Part shown: positions 13,222 through 22,700 of the stretch, piece by piece
Layout of the letters: each line of letters begins with the position of its first letter
How positions within the stretch are numbered: the first letter of the stretch is position 1
IMG/VR virus record: IMGVR_UViG_3300033142_000289
Location: 1 to 56,148 of that record
Source: a virus
Strand: one strand, 5' to 3'
Length of the DNA: 56,148 nucleotides
Translations under genes and position numbers: made by a program
The notes under the pieces: generated by a model
What the model saw: the letters and a program-made list of their open reading frames with translations, nothing else
Databases searched by the model: none
Told to the model about the DNA's origin: nothing

Positions 13222-13395
13222 ATGTCGAATGTCAATAAAAATAAACTTTATTAACATTATATTATTTCATTTAATTTTCTTTTCTTTACATAACACGAGA
13301 AGAAAATCGACATTATCGACATAGTACTGATAATCAATCAATTACAAAATCAAAATCAACATTAAATCGACACAAAACCGACACAGGAATGACAC
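13222..13395. repeat. TGTCG/CGACA inverted-repeat and iteron module, copy 2
   Basis: ATGTCGAATGTC (13222-13233) can pair with GACATTATCGACAT (13309-13322). The dyad ACTGATAATCAAT lies at 13326-13338. CGACA recurs at 13368-13372 and 13379-13383, and a related TGACACA at 13390-13396 overlaps the primase start codon. Spacings between the CGACA pairs (9 and 11 bases) and from the second CGACA to the dyad (9 bases) are the same as in copy 1. The arms are 85 bases apart here and 88 in copy 1. Confidence 0.8.
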
Positions 13396-15806
13396 AAAGA
13401 GTTACAATCTTCAAAAATATAAAGGAAACAGAGACACCTTTTCATCGTGAGGTGGGGGAAATCCTAGAGAGAATAAAGAATGGTGCAACAAAGAACTTAG
13501 TTAAAGATATTCGTGGTGCCAAAGACAAAACAGAACGCAATGAACTAAAGAAAAGACTTCCCGCTATATGTTTTAGTGGTGTATTCGTAAAGCGTAATGA
13601 CAGTGCAATAACAGAACATAGTGGATATATCTGTTTGGATTTTGATGGGTATCCAAAAAGAAAAGAGATGTTGTCCGATAAAGAAAAGTTTAGTAAGGAC
13701 AACTATGTGTTTTCTGTTTTTGTTTCACCATCAGGAAATGGACTTAAGGTGCTAATTAAAATACCACCTATAGCAGACAATCATATTAAATACTTTAATT
13801 CATTAGAAAAATATTTTGATTCACAGTACTTTGATAAGACTTGTAAGAACTTATCAAGAGTATGTTATGAATCATATGACCCACTATTACATTTAAATAT
13901 AAACTCACAAGTGTGGGACACTATATCCGAGCCGGAATACAGAGAGGTTACTGCCAACATTGACCAACCAACAATACCTATTACAGACGAGAATAAGGTT
14001 GTAGATATTCTAGTAAAATGGTGGACAAAAAAATACCCAATGAGTGAAGGTCAAAGAAATCAAAACGCATTTGTTTTGGCTATGGCTTTTAATGATTACG
14101 GTATTAATAAAACACTAGCGGGTTATGTTTTAAATCAATACGAAACCAAAAGCTTTCCACTGTCAGAGATAAATAGAACAATTGATTCTGCTTATTCAAA
14201 TACAATGAATCACGGAACAAAGTACTATGAAGACAGTGAGAAGTTAGAAATAATAAAAGGTAAACTCAAAAAAGGAACACCAAAAAAAGAAGTCCGTTCT
14301 CAACTAATTGACTCAGGTGTTGAGAATGATGTAGCAGATTCTATTATTTCAAGAATAGAAAAAGATAATTCAAAGCAAACATTTTGGGAAAAGAACGATA
14401 AGGGTACCATAAAAATGGTACACTATAGTTTTAAAAAGTTCCTAGAAGATAATGGGTTTTATAAATTTAATCCTGAGGGTGGTCGCAACTATGTCTTTGT
14501 GAAAGTAACAAACAATTTAATTGACCATACTACTGAAAAAGAAATTAAAGATTTTGTATTAAAGTATCTGATTGAACTTGATGACTTATCTATTTACAAT
14601 TACTTTGCTGATAACGTAAGATTCTTTAGAGATGAATTCTTAACCCTGCTTAATACTATTGACGTATACTTTATTGAGGACAGTAAAGATGCCGCATACT
14701 TATACTATAAAAACTGTGCAGTAAAAATTACAAAGGATTTAATTGAACCTATAGATTATTTAGATTTAGGTGGGTATGTATGGAAGGACCATATCATTGA
14801 TAGGAAGTTTCAGATTTGTGATGACAACTCTTGTGACTACAAAACCTTTATAAAAAATATTTGTGGAGGTGATAAAGAGAGGGTAAAAACTATGGAGTCT
14901 ACCATTGGTTTTATGATGCACGGATATAAAAATTTAAGCTACTGTCCTGCAGTAATACTTAATGACGAAATTATATCTGACAATCCTGAAGGTGGAACAG
15001 GTAAAGGTTTGTTTATGAATGCACTATCTCAAATGAAAAAGCTAGTGGTTATTGATGGTAAAGCTTTTGCTTTTGAAAAATCTTTTCCTTATCAATTAGT
15101 TTCTGCTGACACACAACTACTTTGTTTTGATGATGTAAAAAAACATTTTGATTTTGAAAGACTATTCAGTGTTGTAACCGAAGGCTTGACACTAGAAAAG
15201 AAAAACAAAGATGCAATAAAGATACCATTCAGCAAGTCTCCTAAAATATCAATAACAACTAACTATGCAATCAAGGGAACGGGAAATTCTTTTGCTCGTA
15301 GAAAGTGGGAAATAGAATTGCATCAACATTATAATAAAAACTTTACACCACTTGATGAATTTGGTAAGCACTTCTTTGCAGATTGGTCAGAGGATGAATG
15401 GTGTGGGTTCGATAATTATATGACAACATCTTTACAAGACTACCTAACAACAGGTCTTGTAAAAAGTAAGTTTGTTAATCTTAAAATACGTCAGCTATCT
15501 GCGGAAACTTCACACGATTTTATTGAGTGGTGTGGGTTAGTAGAGGGTAACCAAAAGAATAACAGTCTTAGTGTTGGGGTAAAATTAATAAAGCAAGATT
15601 TATATTTTGAGTTTATAGGTGAGTATCCTGACTATGGACCTAAAGCAAAGATGACAATATCTAGAACTAGGTTTTATAAATGGTTAGTTTCTTATGCAAT
15701 TTACAGTACAGGGATTCAGCCTGAAGAAGGTAGAGACCCACAAGGAAGGTGGATAAGATTAAGAAGGAAACACGAACTAGAAGAACAATCAACATTAGAT
15801 ATATGA
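13389..15806 (+). CDS. Primase-helicase with BT4734/VirE-type N-terminus
   Basis: The protein has 805 residues. The N-terminal part (about 50-190) is a BT4734-like/VirE N-terminal primase-type domain: GYICLDFDGYP with acidic D84 and D86, SPSGNGLKVLIKI, then RVCYESYDP. A linker follows. The C-terminal half is an SF3/DUF5906-like helicase: Walker A EGGTGKG ending at residue 540, Walker B LCFDDV with D581 and D582, and SITTNYAIKG near 630 as sensor. It should prime and unwind the phage DNA. Its start codon overlaps the last repeat of module copy 2, so binding there could control its expression. Stop overlaps the next start (ATGA). Confidence 0.85.
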   Translation: MTQRVTIFKNIKETETPFHREVGEILERIKNGATKNLVKDIRGAKDKTERNELKKRLPAICFSGVFVKRNDSAITEHSGYICLDFDGYPKRKEMLSDKEKFSKDNYVFSVFVSPSGNGLKVLIKIPPIADNHIKYFNSLEKYFDSQYFDKTCKNLSRVCYESYDPLLHLNINSQVWDTISEPEYREVTANIDQPTIPITDENKVVDILVKWWTKKYPMSEGQRNQNAFVLAMAFNDYGINKTLAGYVLNQYETKSFPLSEINRTIDSAYSNTMNHGTKYYEDSEKLEIIKGKLKKGTPKKEVRSQLIDSGVENDVADSIISRIEKDNSKQTFWEKNDKGTIKMVHYSFKKFLEDNGFYKFNPEGGRNYVFVKVTNNLIDHTTEKEIKDFVLKYLIELDDLSIYNYFADNVRFFRDEFLTLLNTIDVYFIEDSKDAAYLYYKNCAVKITKDLIEPIDYLDLGGYVWKDHIIDRKFQICDDNSCDYKTFIKNICGGDKERVKTMESTIGFMMHGYKNLSYCPAVILNDEIISDNPEGGTGKGLFMNALSQMKKLVVIDGKAFAFEKSFPYQLVSADTQLLCFDDVKKHFDFERLFSVVTEGLTLEKKNKDAIKIPFSKSPKISITTNYAIKGTGNSFARRKWEIELHQHYNKNFTPLDEFGKHFFADWSEDEWCGFDNYMTTSLQDYLTTGLVKSKFVNLKIRQLSAETSHDFIEWCGLVEGNQKNNSLSVGVKLIKQDLYFEFIGEYPDYGPKAKMTISRTRFYKWLVSYAIYSTGIQPEEGRDPQGRWIRLRRKHELEEQSTLDI

Positions 15807-16030
15807 TAACAGACGAAGACCTTTGGGAAGCTTATAACAATTCTTATAGAGTTATTATACTTGGGTATGATGTTGAAGATATTATGAAACAAAACATAAT
15901 GTTTGCTATAAACCCGATGAAGCAATTCCCAACCGAAAGAGAGGTGATAAAGATGTTAGAATATTTTAAAGAACAAGGAGAAACAAAAAAATGTATAGCC
16001 ATAAAAACATACCTAGACACCCATCAGTAA
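15803..16030 (+). CDS. Small unknown protein between primase and helicase
   Basis: From the ATG at 15803 the protein has 75 residues, mostly helical (MITDEDLWEAYNNSYRVIIL, EREVIKMLEYFKEQGETKKC). No family is recognised. It overlaps the primase stop (ATGA) and the helicase start (TAATG), so it is translated together with both and is probably part of the replication set. Confidence 0.65.
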   Translation: MITDEDLWEAYNNSYRVIILGYDVEDIMKQNIMFAINPMKQFPTEREVIKMLEYFKEQGETKKCIAIKTYLDTHQ

Positions 16031-17469
16031 TGGATAGAGTTACGGGGTTCTCTGATGAGATGATGTATAATCAAGCTAAGTTATTACACGGTATCGTGTT
16101 TGCCACAAAGAAACAAAAGGTAGGTAGAGGTAAGAACGCAAAGTTCATAGAAGTAAGGAGGTACGAGGTTGACGAAGAGGTAGACAAGAGAGCAATACAT
16201 AGTTTAGAATACTATAAAAACAAAATGAAAGACCAAACCAAAATTAAATTCAGAGATTATCAAAATAAAATTATTGTAAAAGGTTCAGAGATTTTAATTG
16301 TGAAGGGTATGTTATACCTTACAATGGAAGTAAGAACAGGAAAGACACTAACAAGTTTAGGTATAGCTAGGTTAATGAATAAGTCTAGTGTATTATTTGT
16401 TACCAAGAAAAAAGCTATTGGCAGTATTGAAAAAGATTATCAAGCACTAAAGCCGGACTTTGATATTGTGGTTATAAACTATGAGTCATTGCATAAAGTA
16501 GAAGGAGAGTTTGATTTAATTATATTAGATGAAGCACACAGTATGGGTGCTTTCCCTAAGCCTAGTAGAAGAGCAAAGCAGGTAAAGGAATTGCTGATTA
16601 AAAACAATAACCCTAATGTTATTCTCTTATCAGGTACACCAACTCCTGAATCATATAGTCAAATGTATCATCAGGTTTATGGAGTAAAGGGAAATCCATT
16701 TAAAGACTATGTAAACTTTTATAAGTTTTCTAAACAGTATGTAAATGTTAAGCAAAGAAAAATCAATTCTCTTTACATAAACGATTATCACGATGGACTA
16801 AAAACTATTATTGATGAAATGAAACCATACACAATATCTTATTCTCAAAAAGAAGCAGGGTTCAAGGTCGATACTCGTGAGCATATTCTTGAAGTAGATG
16901 TTGAGCCAATTACAAAGAAGCTTACGGCTCAATTAAAAAAAGATAGAGTTGTACAAGGGAAGGAAGAGGTTATACTAGGAGACACACCCGTAAAGCTTAT
17001 GATGAAGCTTCATCAGTTGTATTCAGGAACTGTTAAGTTTGAGTCAGGTAACTCAACTATAATTGATTATTCAAAAGCACAGTTCATACACGACAACTTC
17101 GCAGATGTAAAGATTGGAATATTCTATAAGTTTAAAGAGGAGTTAAATGCATTAAAGAAAATTTATGGAGACCAACTATGTACAGAACTTGACGAGTTTG
17201 ATACCACAAGTAAGTCTATAGCCTTACAAATTGTATCGGGTCGTGAGGGTATATCCTTACGAAAAGCAGATGCACTTGTATATTATAATATAGATTTTTC
17301 TGCTACATCTTATTGGCAAAGTAGAGACAGGATGACCACAAAGGATAGACTTGAATCAGATGTTTATTGGATATTTGCTAAGGGTGGAATTGAAAAAGAT
17401 ATTTACAAAGCGGTATCTAAGAAGAAAGACTACACGGTCAGTCACTTTAAAAGAGATTTATTATCTTAG
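16030..17469 (+). CDS. SF2 DNA helicase (SNF2/DEAD-like)
   Basis: From the ATG at 16030 the protein has 479 residues. Motif I is RTGKT with K105, motif II is DEAH at 167-170, motif III is LSGTPTPE, and the C-terminal RecA-like lobe has SGREGISLRKAD and YWQSRDRM as motifs V and VI. This is the SNF2-type arrangement seen in phage helicases. The role is branch migration, replication or recombination on double-stranded DNA. I chose 16030 over the ATG at 15991 because it gives the TAATG overlap with the upstream gene. Confidence 0.85.
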   Translation: MDRVTGFSDEMMYNQAKLLHGIVFATKKQKVGRGKNAKFIEVRRYEVDEEVDKRAIHSLEYYKNKMKDQTKIKFRDYQNKIIVKGSEILIVKGMLYLTMEVRTGKTLTSLGIARLMNKSSVLFVTKKKAIGSIEKDYQALKPDFDIVVINYESLHKVEGEFDLIILDEAHSMGAFPKPSRRAKQVKELLIKNNNPNVILLSGTPTPESYSQMYHQVYGVKGNPFKDYVNFYKFSKQYVNVKQRKINSLYINDYHDGLKTIIDEMKPYTISYSQKEAGFKVDTREHILEVDVEPITKKLTAQLKKDRVVQGKEEVILGDTPVKLMMKLHQLYSGTVKFESGNSTIIDYSKAQFIHDNFADVKIGIFYKFKEELNALKKIYGDQLCTELDEFDTTSKSIALQIVSGREGISLRKADALVYYNIDFSATSYWQSRDRMTTKDRLESDVYWIFAKGGIEKDIYKAVSKKKDYTVSHFKRDLLS

Positions 17470-17473
17470 CGGT

Positions 17474-17662
17474 ATGAGGTTTTTAAGATTCTTATTGATA
17501 TGGATTAGTCAAAACCTTGCAATACCCTTTTGGGTTGTTGGTCACATTCACTTGTCGATTCACAACTTTCACGACACAGTTGAGGTCTTGTCATCACTGA
17601 GTATGAATCTAATAGTAGCGATGGGTTTTATGTTAGACTATGAAAAATCAAAGGATGACTGA
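17474..17662 (+). CDS. Small membrane protein
   Basis: From the ATG at 17474 the protein has 62 residues with two hydrophobic stretches, FLRFLLIWISQNLAIPFWVV and VEVLSSLSMNLIVAMGFML. No family is recognised. It starts five bases after the helicase stop and overlaps the nuclease gene by 23 bases. The upstream sequence TATCTTAGC-GG-TATG resembles that before the 3638 start. A small holin-like role is possible but not shown. Confidence 0.55.
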   Translation: MRFLRFLLIWISQNLAIPFWVVGHIHLSIHNFHDTVEVLSSLSMNLIVAMGFMLDYEKSKDD

Positions 17663-17894
17663 ACAACAGATACAAACAAAAAGAATTAAACAACTAGAAG
17701 CAGAGGGTTATTATGTTTTAAAATTAATTAAGACAAACAAAAATGGTATACCGGATATCCTAGCAATACCACCTAACGCTAATGTTTTGTTTAGTGAAGT
17801 TAAGACACCTAAGGGTAAAGTTTCTAAGCTACAAGAATACAGATTAAAAGAATTAGATGAGTATGGTTTTAGCACTGAAGTATATAGAGGATAA
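17640..17894 (+). CDS. VRR-NUC nuclease
   Basis: The protein has 84 residues, the length of stand-alone VRR-NUC proteins. GIPDILAIPPNANVLFSEVK supplies the PD and E-x-K catalytic positions of this PD-(D/E)XK subfamily, and PKGKVSKLQEYRLKEL follows as the helix typical of the family. It may cut branched DNA, and in many phages such genes lie beside helicases as here. Overlaps both neighbours. Confidence 0.85.
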   Translation: MKNQRMTEQQIQTKRIKQLEAEGYYVLKLIKTNKNGIPDILAIPPNANVLFSEVKTPKGKVSKLQEYRLKELDEYGFSTEVYRG

Positions 17895-18285
17895 AATAGG
17901 TTATGAGATAGATGAATACTTCTACTCAAAACTATCTGAGTTTCCATTAGATGATGCAGGGATTATTATAGGTCAGTGTTTATCTGTAATTGAAAAACTT
18001 CCTGAACGTGGTGGATGGGGACAAGAAGTTGCCGGAGTTGTATTAAAAAGAAACCCTATATTTTTTATAGTAGAATACTTAAACCAACCAAACGAGATAC
18101 CTATTTTATTAGACCTTAATCAAACAGATATAGATACTTATTTAGATTTTATATCAAACAATCAAACAATCAAACAATTATATTATGATGGAACAAGAAA
18201 TGGAAATACTGATGAGGAAAGAACAGGAGATAAATTTTTTAAGAGAGATTATAAAAACAATTCTAGGAGTAGAAGTAAAAAATAA
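17857..18285 (+). CDS. Unknown protein, about 140 residues
   Basis: The frame starts at 17857 (a second ATG lies at 17863) inside the VRR-NUC gene and ends inside the next gene, overlapping by 38 and 101 bases. The central part reads as a folded protein (YEIDEYFYSKLSEFPLDDAG, EVAGVVLKRNPIFFIVEYLN). The C-terminal 30 residues are low-complexity and basic, and may be a tail. No family is recognised. The large overlap lowers confidence in the exact ends. Confidence 0.5.
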   Translation: MSMVLALKYIEDKIGYEIDEYFYSKLSEFPLDDAGIIIGQCLSVIEKLPERGGWGQEVAGVVLKRNPIFFIVEYLNQPNEIPILLDLNQTDIDTYLDFISNNQTIKQLYYDGTRNGNTDEERTGDKFFKRDYKNNSRSRSKK

Positions 18286-18742
18286 TAAGAGTAGATTACG
18301 TCACGTTGTTAATGCTAAAATGATTTATGCATACATACTACATAAACATTGTGGTATGGGATGTAGCATCATAGCTAGGTCAATGAATTGTAATCACGCA
18401 ACCATTCTACATTACTTTAAAACTATACCTTGGTATTTAAAAACAGACATTAGTCTTCACAGGTCTTACGAGAAAATAAAATCTGAATTTATAGAGGAAT
18501 ATAACCCTGTATATTATATGTCAGAAATTGAACTAAAAAAAGAACTTATTTCTTTGAGAATTGAAAATAAAGATTTATCTTCACGACTAAGTAAATTAAC
18601 CGCCAAGCTAGAATCACTAGAGCAAGAGTCTAATAAAATTACTAAGTTAGTTAAGATAGTAAAGGAAAGAACAAGACCGGGAACTGAAGAGATGATAGCA
18701 CATAGGATGAATCAATTTTACAATGGAGTATACGACAAGTGA
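18185..18742 (+). CDS. DnaA domain IV-like protein with coiled coil
   Basis: The protein has 185 residues. KSRLRHVVNAKMIYAYILHK, then MGCSIIARSMNCNHATILHYF, is the DnaA domain IV pattern (basic loop, helix-turn-helix, NHATILH in place of DHTTVLH). The C-terminal part (about 118-165) is a coiled coil (SEIELKKELISLRIENKDLS). No ATPase domain is present. It is the second such protein in the window. The start may instead be an ATG at 18212, which would lessen the overlap with the upstream gene. Confidence 0.7.
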   Translation: MMEQEMEILMRKEQEINFLREIIKTILGVEVKNNKSRLRHVVNAKMIYAYILHKHCGMGCSIIARSMNCNHATILHYFKTIPWYLKTDISLHRSYEKIKSEFIEEYNPVYYMSEIELKKELISLRIENKDLSSRLSKLTAKLESLEQESNKITKLVKIVKERTRPGTEEMIAHRMNQFYNGVYDK

Positions 18743-18974
18743 TATAGAAAAAGTTTTAGGATATAAAACTTGGTCTGATAAAAGAAAGCAAGACGAACTT
18801 TTAAAAATGGACTGCTCTCTATACTGTCATCTAGGAACAGACAGTACTAAGTCAGAGAGGTACGAAGTAAAAAAGATGTCAAGGAAAATATACTTAGCAA
18901 TTAAAACTATTAACCACTCTATGGGTGTATTGTTTTTATCGACAATGGACCAACGAGAAAAAGAACGACTATAG
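18723..18974 (+). CDS. Unknown protein, 83 residues
   Basis: The protein begins MEYTTSDIEKVLGYKTWSDK, which suggests a small helical DNA-binding-like start, and continues KKMSRKIYLAIKTINHSMGV, a basic helix. No family is recognised. It overlaps the DnaA-like gene by 20 bases and precedes the next gene by three bases, so it is part of the same transcription unit. Confidence 0.55.
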   Translation: MEYTTSDIEKVLGYKTWSDKRKQDELLKMDCSLYCHLGTDSTKSERYEVKKMSRKIYLAIKTINHSMGVLFLSTMDQREKERL

Positions 18975-18977
18975 CAA

Positions 18978-19172
18978 ATGCAAGGAGAAAGGTCTGCATA
19001 CGATAAAGAACGTATTGCTCACATCAACTATCTGATGGACCAAATCAACGACTCCGCCACCGAGATATACGAATCATTAGTTGACAGGGAGTACACTGAA
19101 GTAAAGTCCCAAGTAAAAAACTTGATATCTATACTTAAAGATATCTCTACTTCAGTTGAGGATGACATATGA
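18978..19172 (+). CDS. Small helical protein, 64 residues
   Basis: The whole protein is predicted to be helical and charged (KERIAHINYLMDQINDSATE, VKSQVKNLISILKDISTSVE), with an acidic C-terminus. No family is recognised. It overlaps the following nuclease-like gene by 17 bases and sits near the end of the plus-strand early region. Confidence 0.55.
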   Translation: MQGERSAYDKERIAHINYLMDQINDSATEIYESLVDREYTEVKSQVKNLISILKDISTSVEDDI

Positions 19173-19599
19173 CTATTCTCAATTTGCTAATGAGCAGCAG
19201 CTATTTGATTTCATAAAAGATAATTTTATATCGGACCTCATCTCTTCTGACAATCCCACATCTAGATATGATTGTTACTCTGAGAAATTCAAATCACATA
19301 TTGAACTTAAGTGTAGGAGAAAACATTATGATGAACTCATAATTGAAAAAGGAAAATACGATGCTATTTTAAAAAGGTGTAATGATGAGGGAACAATACC
19401 TATCTACATTAACTCTACACCTAAAGGTGTGTGGGCATTTTACTTAATAGGAATAAAAATAAAGTGGGAACATAGAGACCTACCTAAGCAGACAGATTTT
19501 TCTAGACGTGAAACTGTATCTAAAGAAATAGGATACTTAAACATAAAGAAAGGAAAAGATTTACTTTCTCTTCTTAACAAGTCTTCTCCTAGCTTTTAA
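19156..19599 (+). CDS. PD-(D/E)XK nuclease-like protein
   Basis: The protein has 147 residues. SRYDCYSEKFKSHIELKCRR has an Asp followed by E-L-K after a short spacing, the core of a PD-(D/E)XK nuclease, and YDELIIEKGKYDAILKRC follows as helix. A junction-resolving or structure-specific nuclease is likely. It is the last plus-strand gene, and its final 39 bases overlap the convergent minus-strand gene at 19561-19713. Confidence 0.55.
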   Translation: MRMTYDYSQFANEQQLFDFIKDNFISDLISSDNPTSRYDCYSEKFKSHIELKCRRKHYDELIIEKGKYDAILKRCNDEGTIPIYINSTPKGVWAFYLIGIKIKWEHRDLPKQTDFSRRETVSKEIGYLNIKKGKDLLSLLNKSSPSF

Positions 19600-19713
19600 T
19601 GGTTTGGCTCTTTCAGGTAGATACTTACTACCGCCATACTCTTCCCATTCTTTAGCCATTTCAGGATTGTTTGCATACATCCATCTTCTTTGTGCTTTAC
19701 TTTTAAACGGCAT
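19561..19713 (-). CDS. Conserved 50-residue MPFKS-type protein
   Basis: The frame starts at 19713, ends at 19561 and encodes MPFKSKAQRRWMYANNPEMA and 30 further residues ending in RRLVKKRK. I recognise the MPFKSxxQRRWMxANxPEMAKEW form, a very short basic protein found in many phages with no known function. It is the last gene of the long late operon, 9 bases beyond the giant gene, and overlaps the convergent nuclease gene by 39 bases. Confidence 0.8.
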   Translation of the reverse strand: MPFKSKAQRRWMYANNPEMAKEWEEYGGSKYLPERAKPLKARRRLVKKRK

Positions 19714-19722
19714 ATCTTTTAT

Positions 19723-22700
19723 TTAGTTTCCAAATTTTTGACTACCAAAGGTATCTTTACCTTTCTTCTTTCTTTTCTTTTTACCAAAGCCATCACCACT
19801 TCCAAAGCTTCCTGAACCAAATGAAGAACCTGATGTGTAATTCATTTCTTTATCTTTCAGTAATCTTTTTAACTCAGCCTCTCTTCTTTTCTGTTCCTTT
19901 AATTGTTGTTCAGATTCATAATCAGGAGAGTTAGGACCAAAGGTATCATACCACAACCTATAGTTATATCTTTTCATTTCGCTTCTTGAACTATAGTTAC
20001 CAAGCTTTTCTTTTTCTATAGCCGCAGCTTTTCTTTCTTGTGCTTGTTTTTTATTCATCTCTCCATATAAACTTCTTAAGACTAAACGTCTTACGTCTTT
20101 ATACATAGGAATGAATCCTGAGTTACCTAGCAATTCAAGAGGTAGTCTATACATTAATTCATCTGCCTGTCTTTCTTGTGCTTCAACTGTTTTCTTTGGT
20201 GCAGATGTAGCTTTCTTAACAATAAAATCTGCAGTCTTAACCGCAGGTCCTAAAGATGCAGCCATATTAGTTAGTATATCTCCAAGAGAAGAGCCTCTTC
20301 CGTCTTTACTTTTTGGTACAACTTGATATGATAATCCGTCTTTATAAACATCATACTCACCATCCCTTAAAAAGTCTAAGAACTCTTTATTGAATTCTTC
20401 AATACCCATATTAAGTATTGCTTTAGTTGCATTACCAAAGTCTCTACCAACAATCAACCCTAACATTGATGAAGCCACTGCTTGACCAAGTTTCTTCTCG
20501 ATGTCTTTAGGTTCTTCTTCTTCACCTGCAATACTTGCTAGTGCCTCACCCAATACCTGTGCCATCATAGTGTACATAATCATACGAGTAGTTGAACCTG
20601 CAAGTAATGCTGCTCCTTTTCTCTTACTCAAGTGACCTCTTCCTATTGCATTAACAATACCTGTTCTTGCAGTTACATATTCGTATATTAAGAATGTGGT
20701 CATAAAAGAATTAAACGCATTAAAGGCAGTTTTAAATCCACTGTCTCCCGGCTTTCTTGTTCCTTTTAATATTCCTAGAAATGGATTAGCAGTTGAACCT
20801 GTCATAACAGAAGTTTCGTCAGCTATCTCTGTAGCCTTAGCTAAAGCTTCTGCGTTATCTGCCATATACTTAGAATCATTTGCTGCAATCTTATCCATAT
20901 CAGGTTCTATACCTGTTATCTTTTTAAACTCAGATGCGAAAGACCCAAACCACATTGGTCTCATTACAATCTTATCAGGGGTAGATATTAATCCGTCAGC
21001 TAAAGTTGCTACACCGCTCTGATATTTTTTCCCTGACCTATTCCAAATTTGTACAAGCTTATTCATATACTTGCCCTTCGCTCTTCCACCCTTGATACCC
21101 TCTGCTTCTTTCATTATGTTGGTATCAATCATTCTACCCGACATATCTTCATTGGGATAAATACGGTTAGTCTGTTTACTTTTTAGATTCTCCATTGCTT
21201 TTGGAGCGGCATCACTATTTAAAAACTTAACACCAAACTTAGAACCTGCTACAAATGCAACCGGATTAGTAATCAATGCAAATGCAGTATTCGAAGTGAG
21301 TTCAGCTACCCATCTAGAACTACTTGCAAGTATAGCACGGTATCCATTTTTCTTTAACCAATTCATTGCTTCTTCTGCAATGGTAGTTTGTTGATACGCA
21401 GTTGTCAAAAGATTTTCTACAACCTCTTCATATGCATCTCTAATAGCGTTGAATTTTTCTCTATCCTTAGAATCCATTCTTGCTTTATCACCTTTAAGTC
21501 TAGCCTCAGCTACATTTAAAGTTCTTCTTGCAGTTCTAATAGGTTCTGTCATATGAAAATCTAACAACACACCTTTGGCTCCTCTTGTTGCAGAAGCATA
21601 CACATCAAAGTTCAATGCCGAAACAACTCCCTCTCTTTTAATTAAAGACTTTGCTTTTGTTGAACCCTTCATACCATTCATATACTGTGTTATAAATGAT
21701 TCACTACTGTTAGGGTCAAGTCCTTTTTCATTAACTACATTTAAATGAACATAGTTATTTCTTGGTTTAATACCTGTACCACGAATAATAGATGCAGTCT
21801 GAACCGCCATTGGTCCTAGTTCAGAATTAACTTCCTGTATTGTTTTAATAGAATTTTTTTCTGCTTCATTAAAACTATTATAAAGTTTCTCTAAGTTGAT
21901 TTCACCTGTTTCTTTATCAGTAAACTTTTCTAAAATCTCTGCCAACATTTCAGAGTCTTGCTGACTGAAGGTTGTCTTGTCTGTGTCAATAGCTTCTATA
22001 GTCTTTTTAACATATGCAGCAGCTTGATGTCTTGTCTCAGGGTTACCCAAGTTGGAATCGTGTTCAAGTTGAATCATATAAACCATCTGCTTAAACTTAG
22101 ACATTAAAGTTTTATTTGGATTTTGTTTAAATGATTTAGCAACTGCCGCTTCTGCCGCATCTATCTTACCTCTTAGTCTTTTGAATTGAGATGTAAACAA
22201 CTCCTGTGCCTTTGCAGATTCATTAAATAAACTATTAAAAATAGGTTTGCTTTTAAAATTTCCAAATACTTGGTCAACATAAAACAGAGGATTTCTCCTA
22301 ATAGCTTCAGAGATAGCACCCTTTCTAGTTAGCATACTTTTAAACTTAGCATACATCTTAGTTATTGGAAGCATCTTAGAACCTGATATTCCCCCTGCAA
22401 GTTCCTTACCATTCAACTGTGCGTTCATTTTCTCGTTCATTACCTGAACAAGATGTGGTGTGTATCCGTTGTTTATATTATTGTATAGCTTATCAATTTG
22501 TTTTAAATCTTCAAGTGAAAGATTTTCTATAGCCTCGATATTGTTTATCAGGCTTTCAAACATACCCGCTACCTTTCTCTCAAACTTACTTGGTAATTCA
22601 GATATCTTTAAGGCAGGTAGTTTTTTAATGTTCTTTAAAACTTCTTGTCTTTCTGCTTCAATTTCTGCATCTGTTTTTTCTACCTTCTCTTTCTTAGGAA

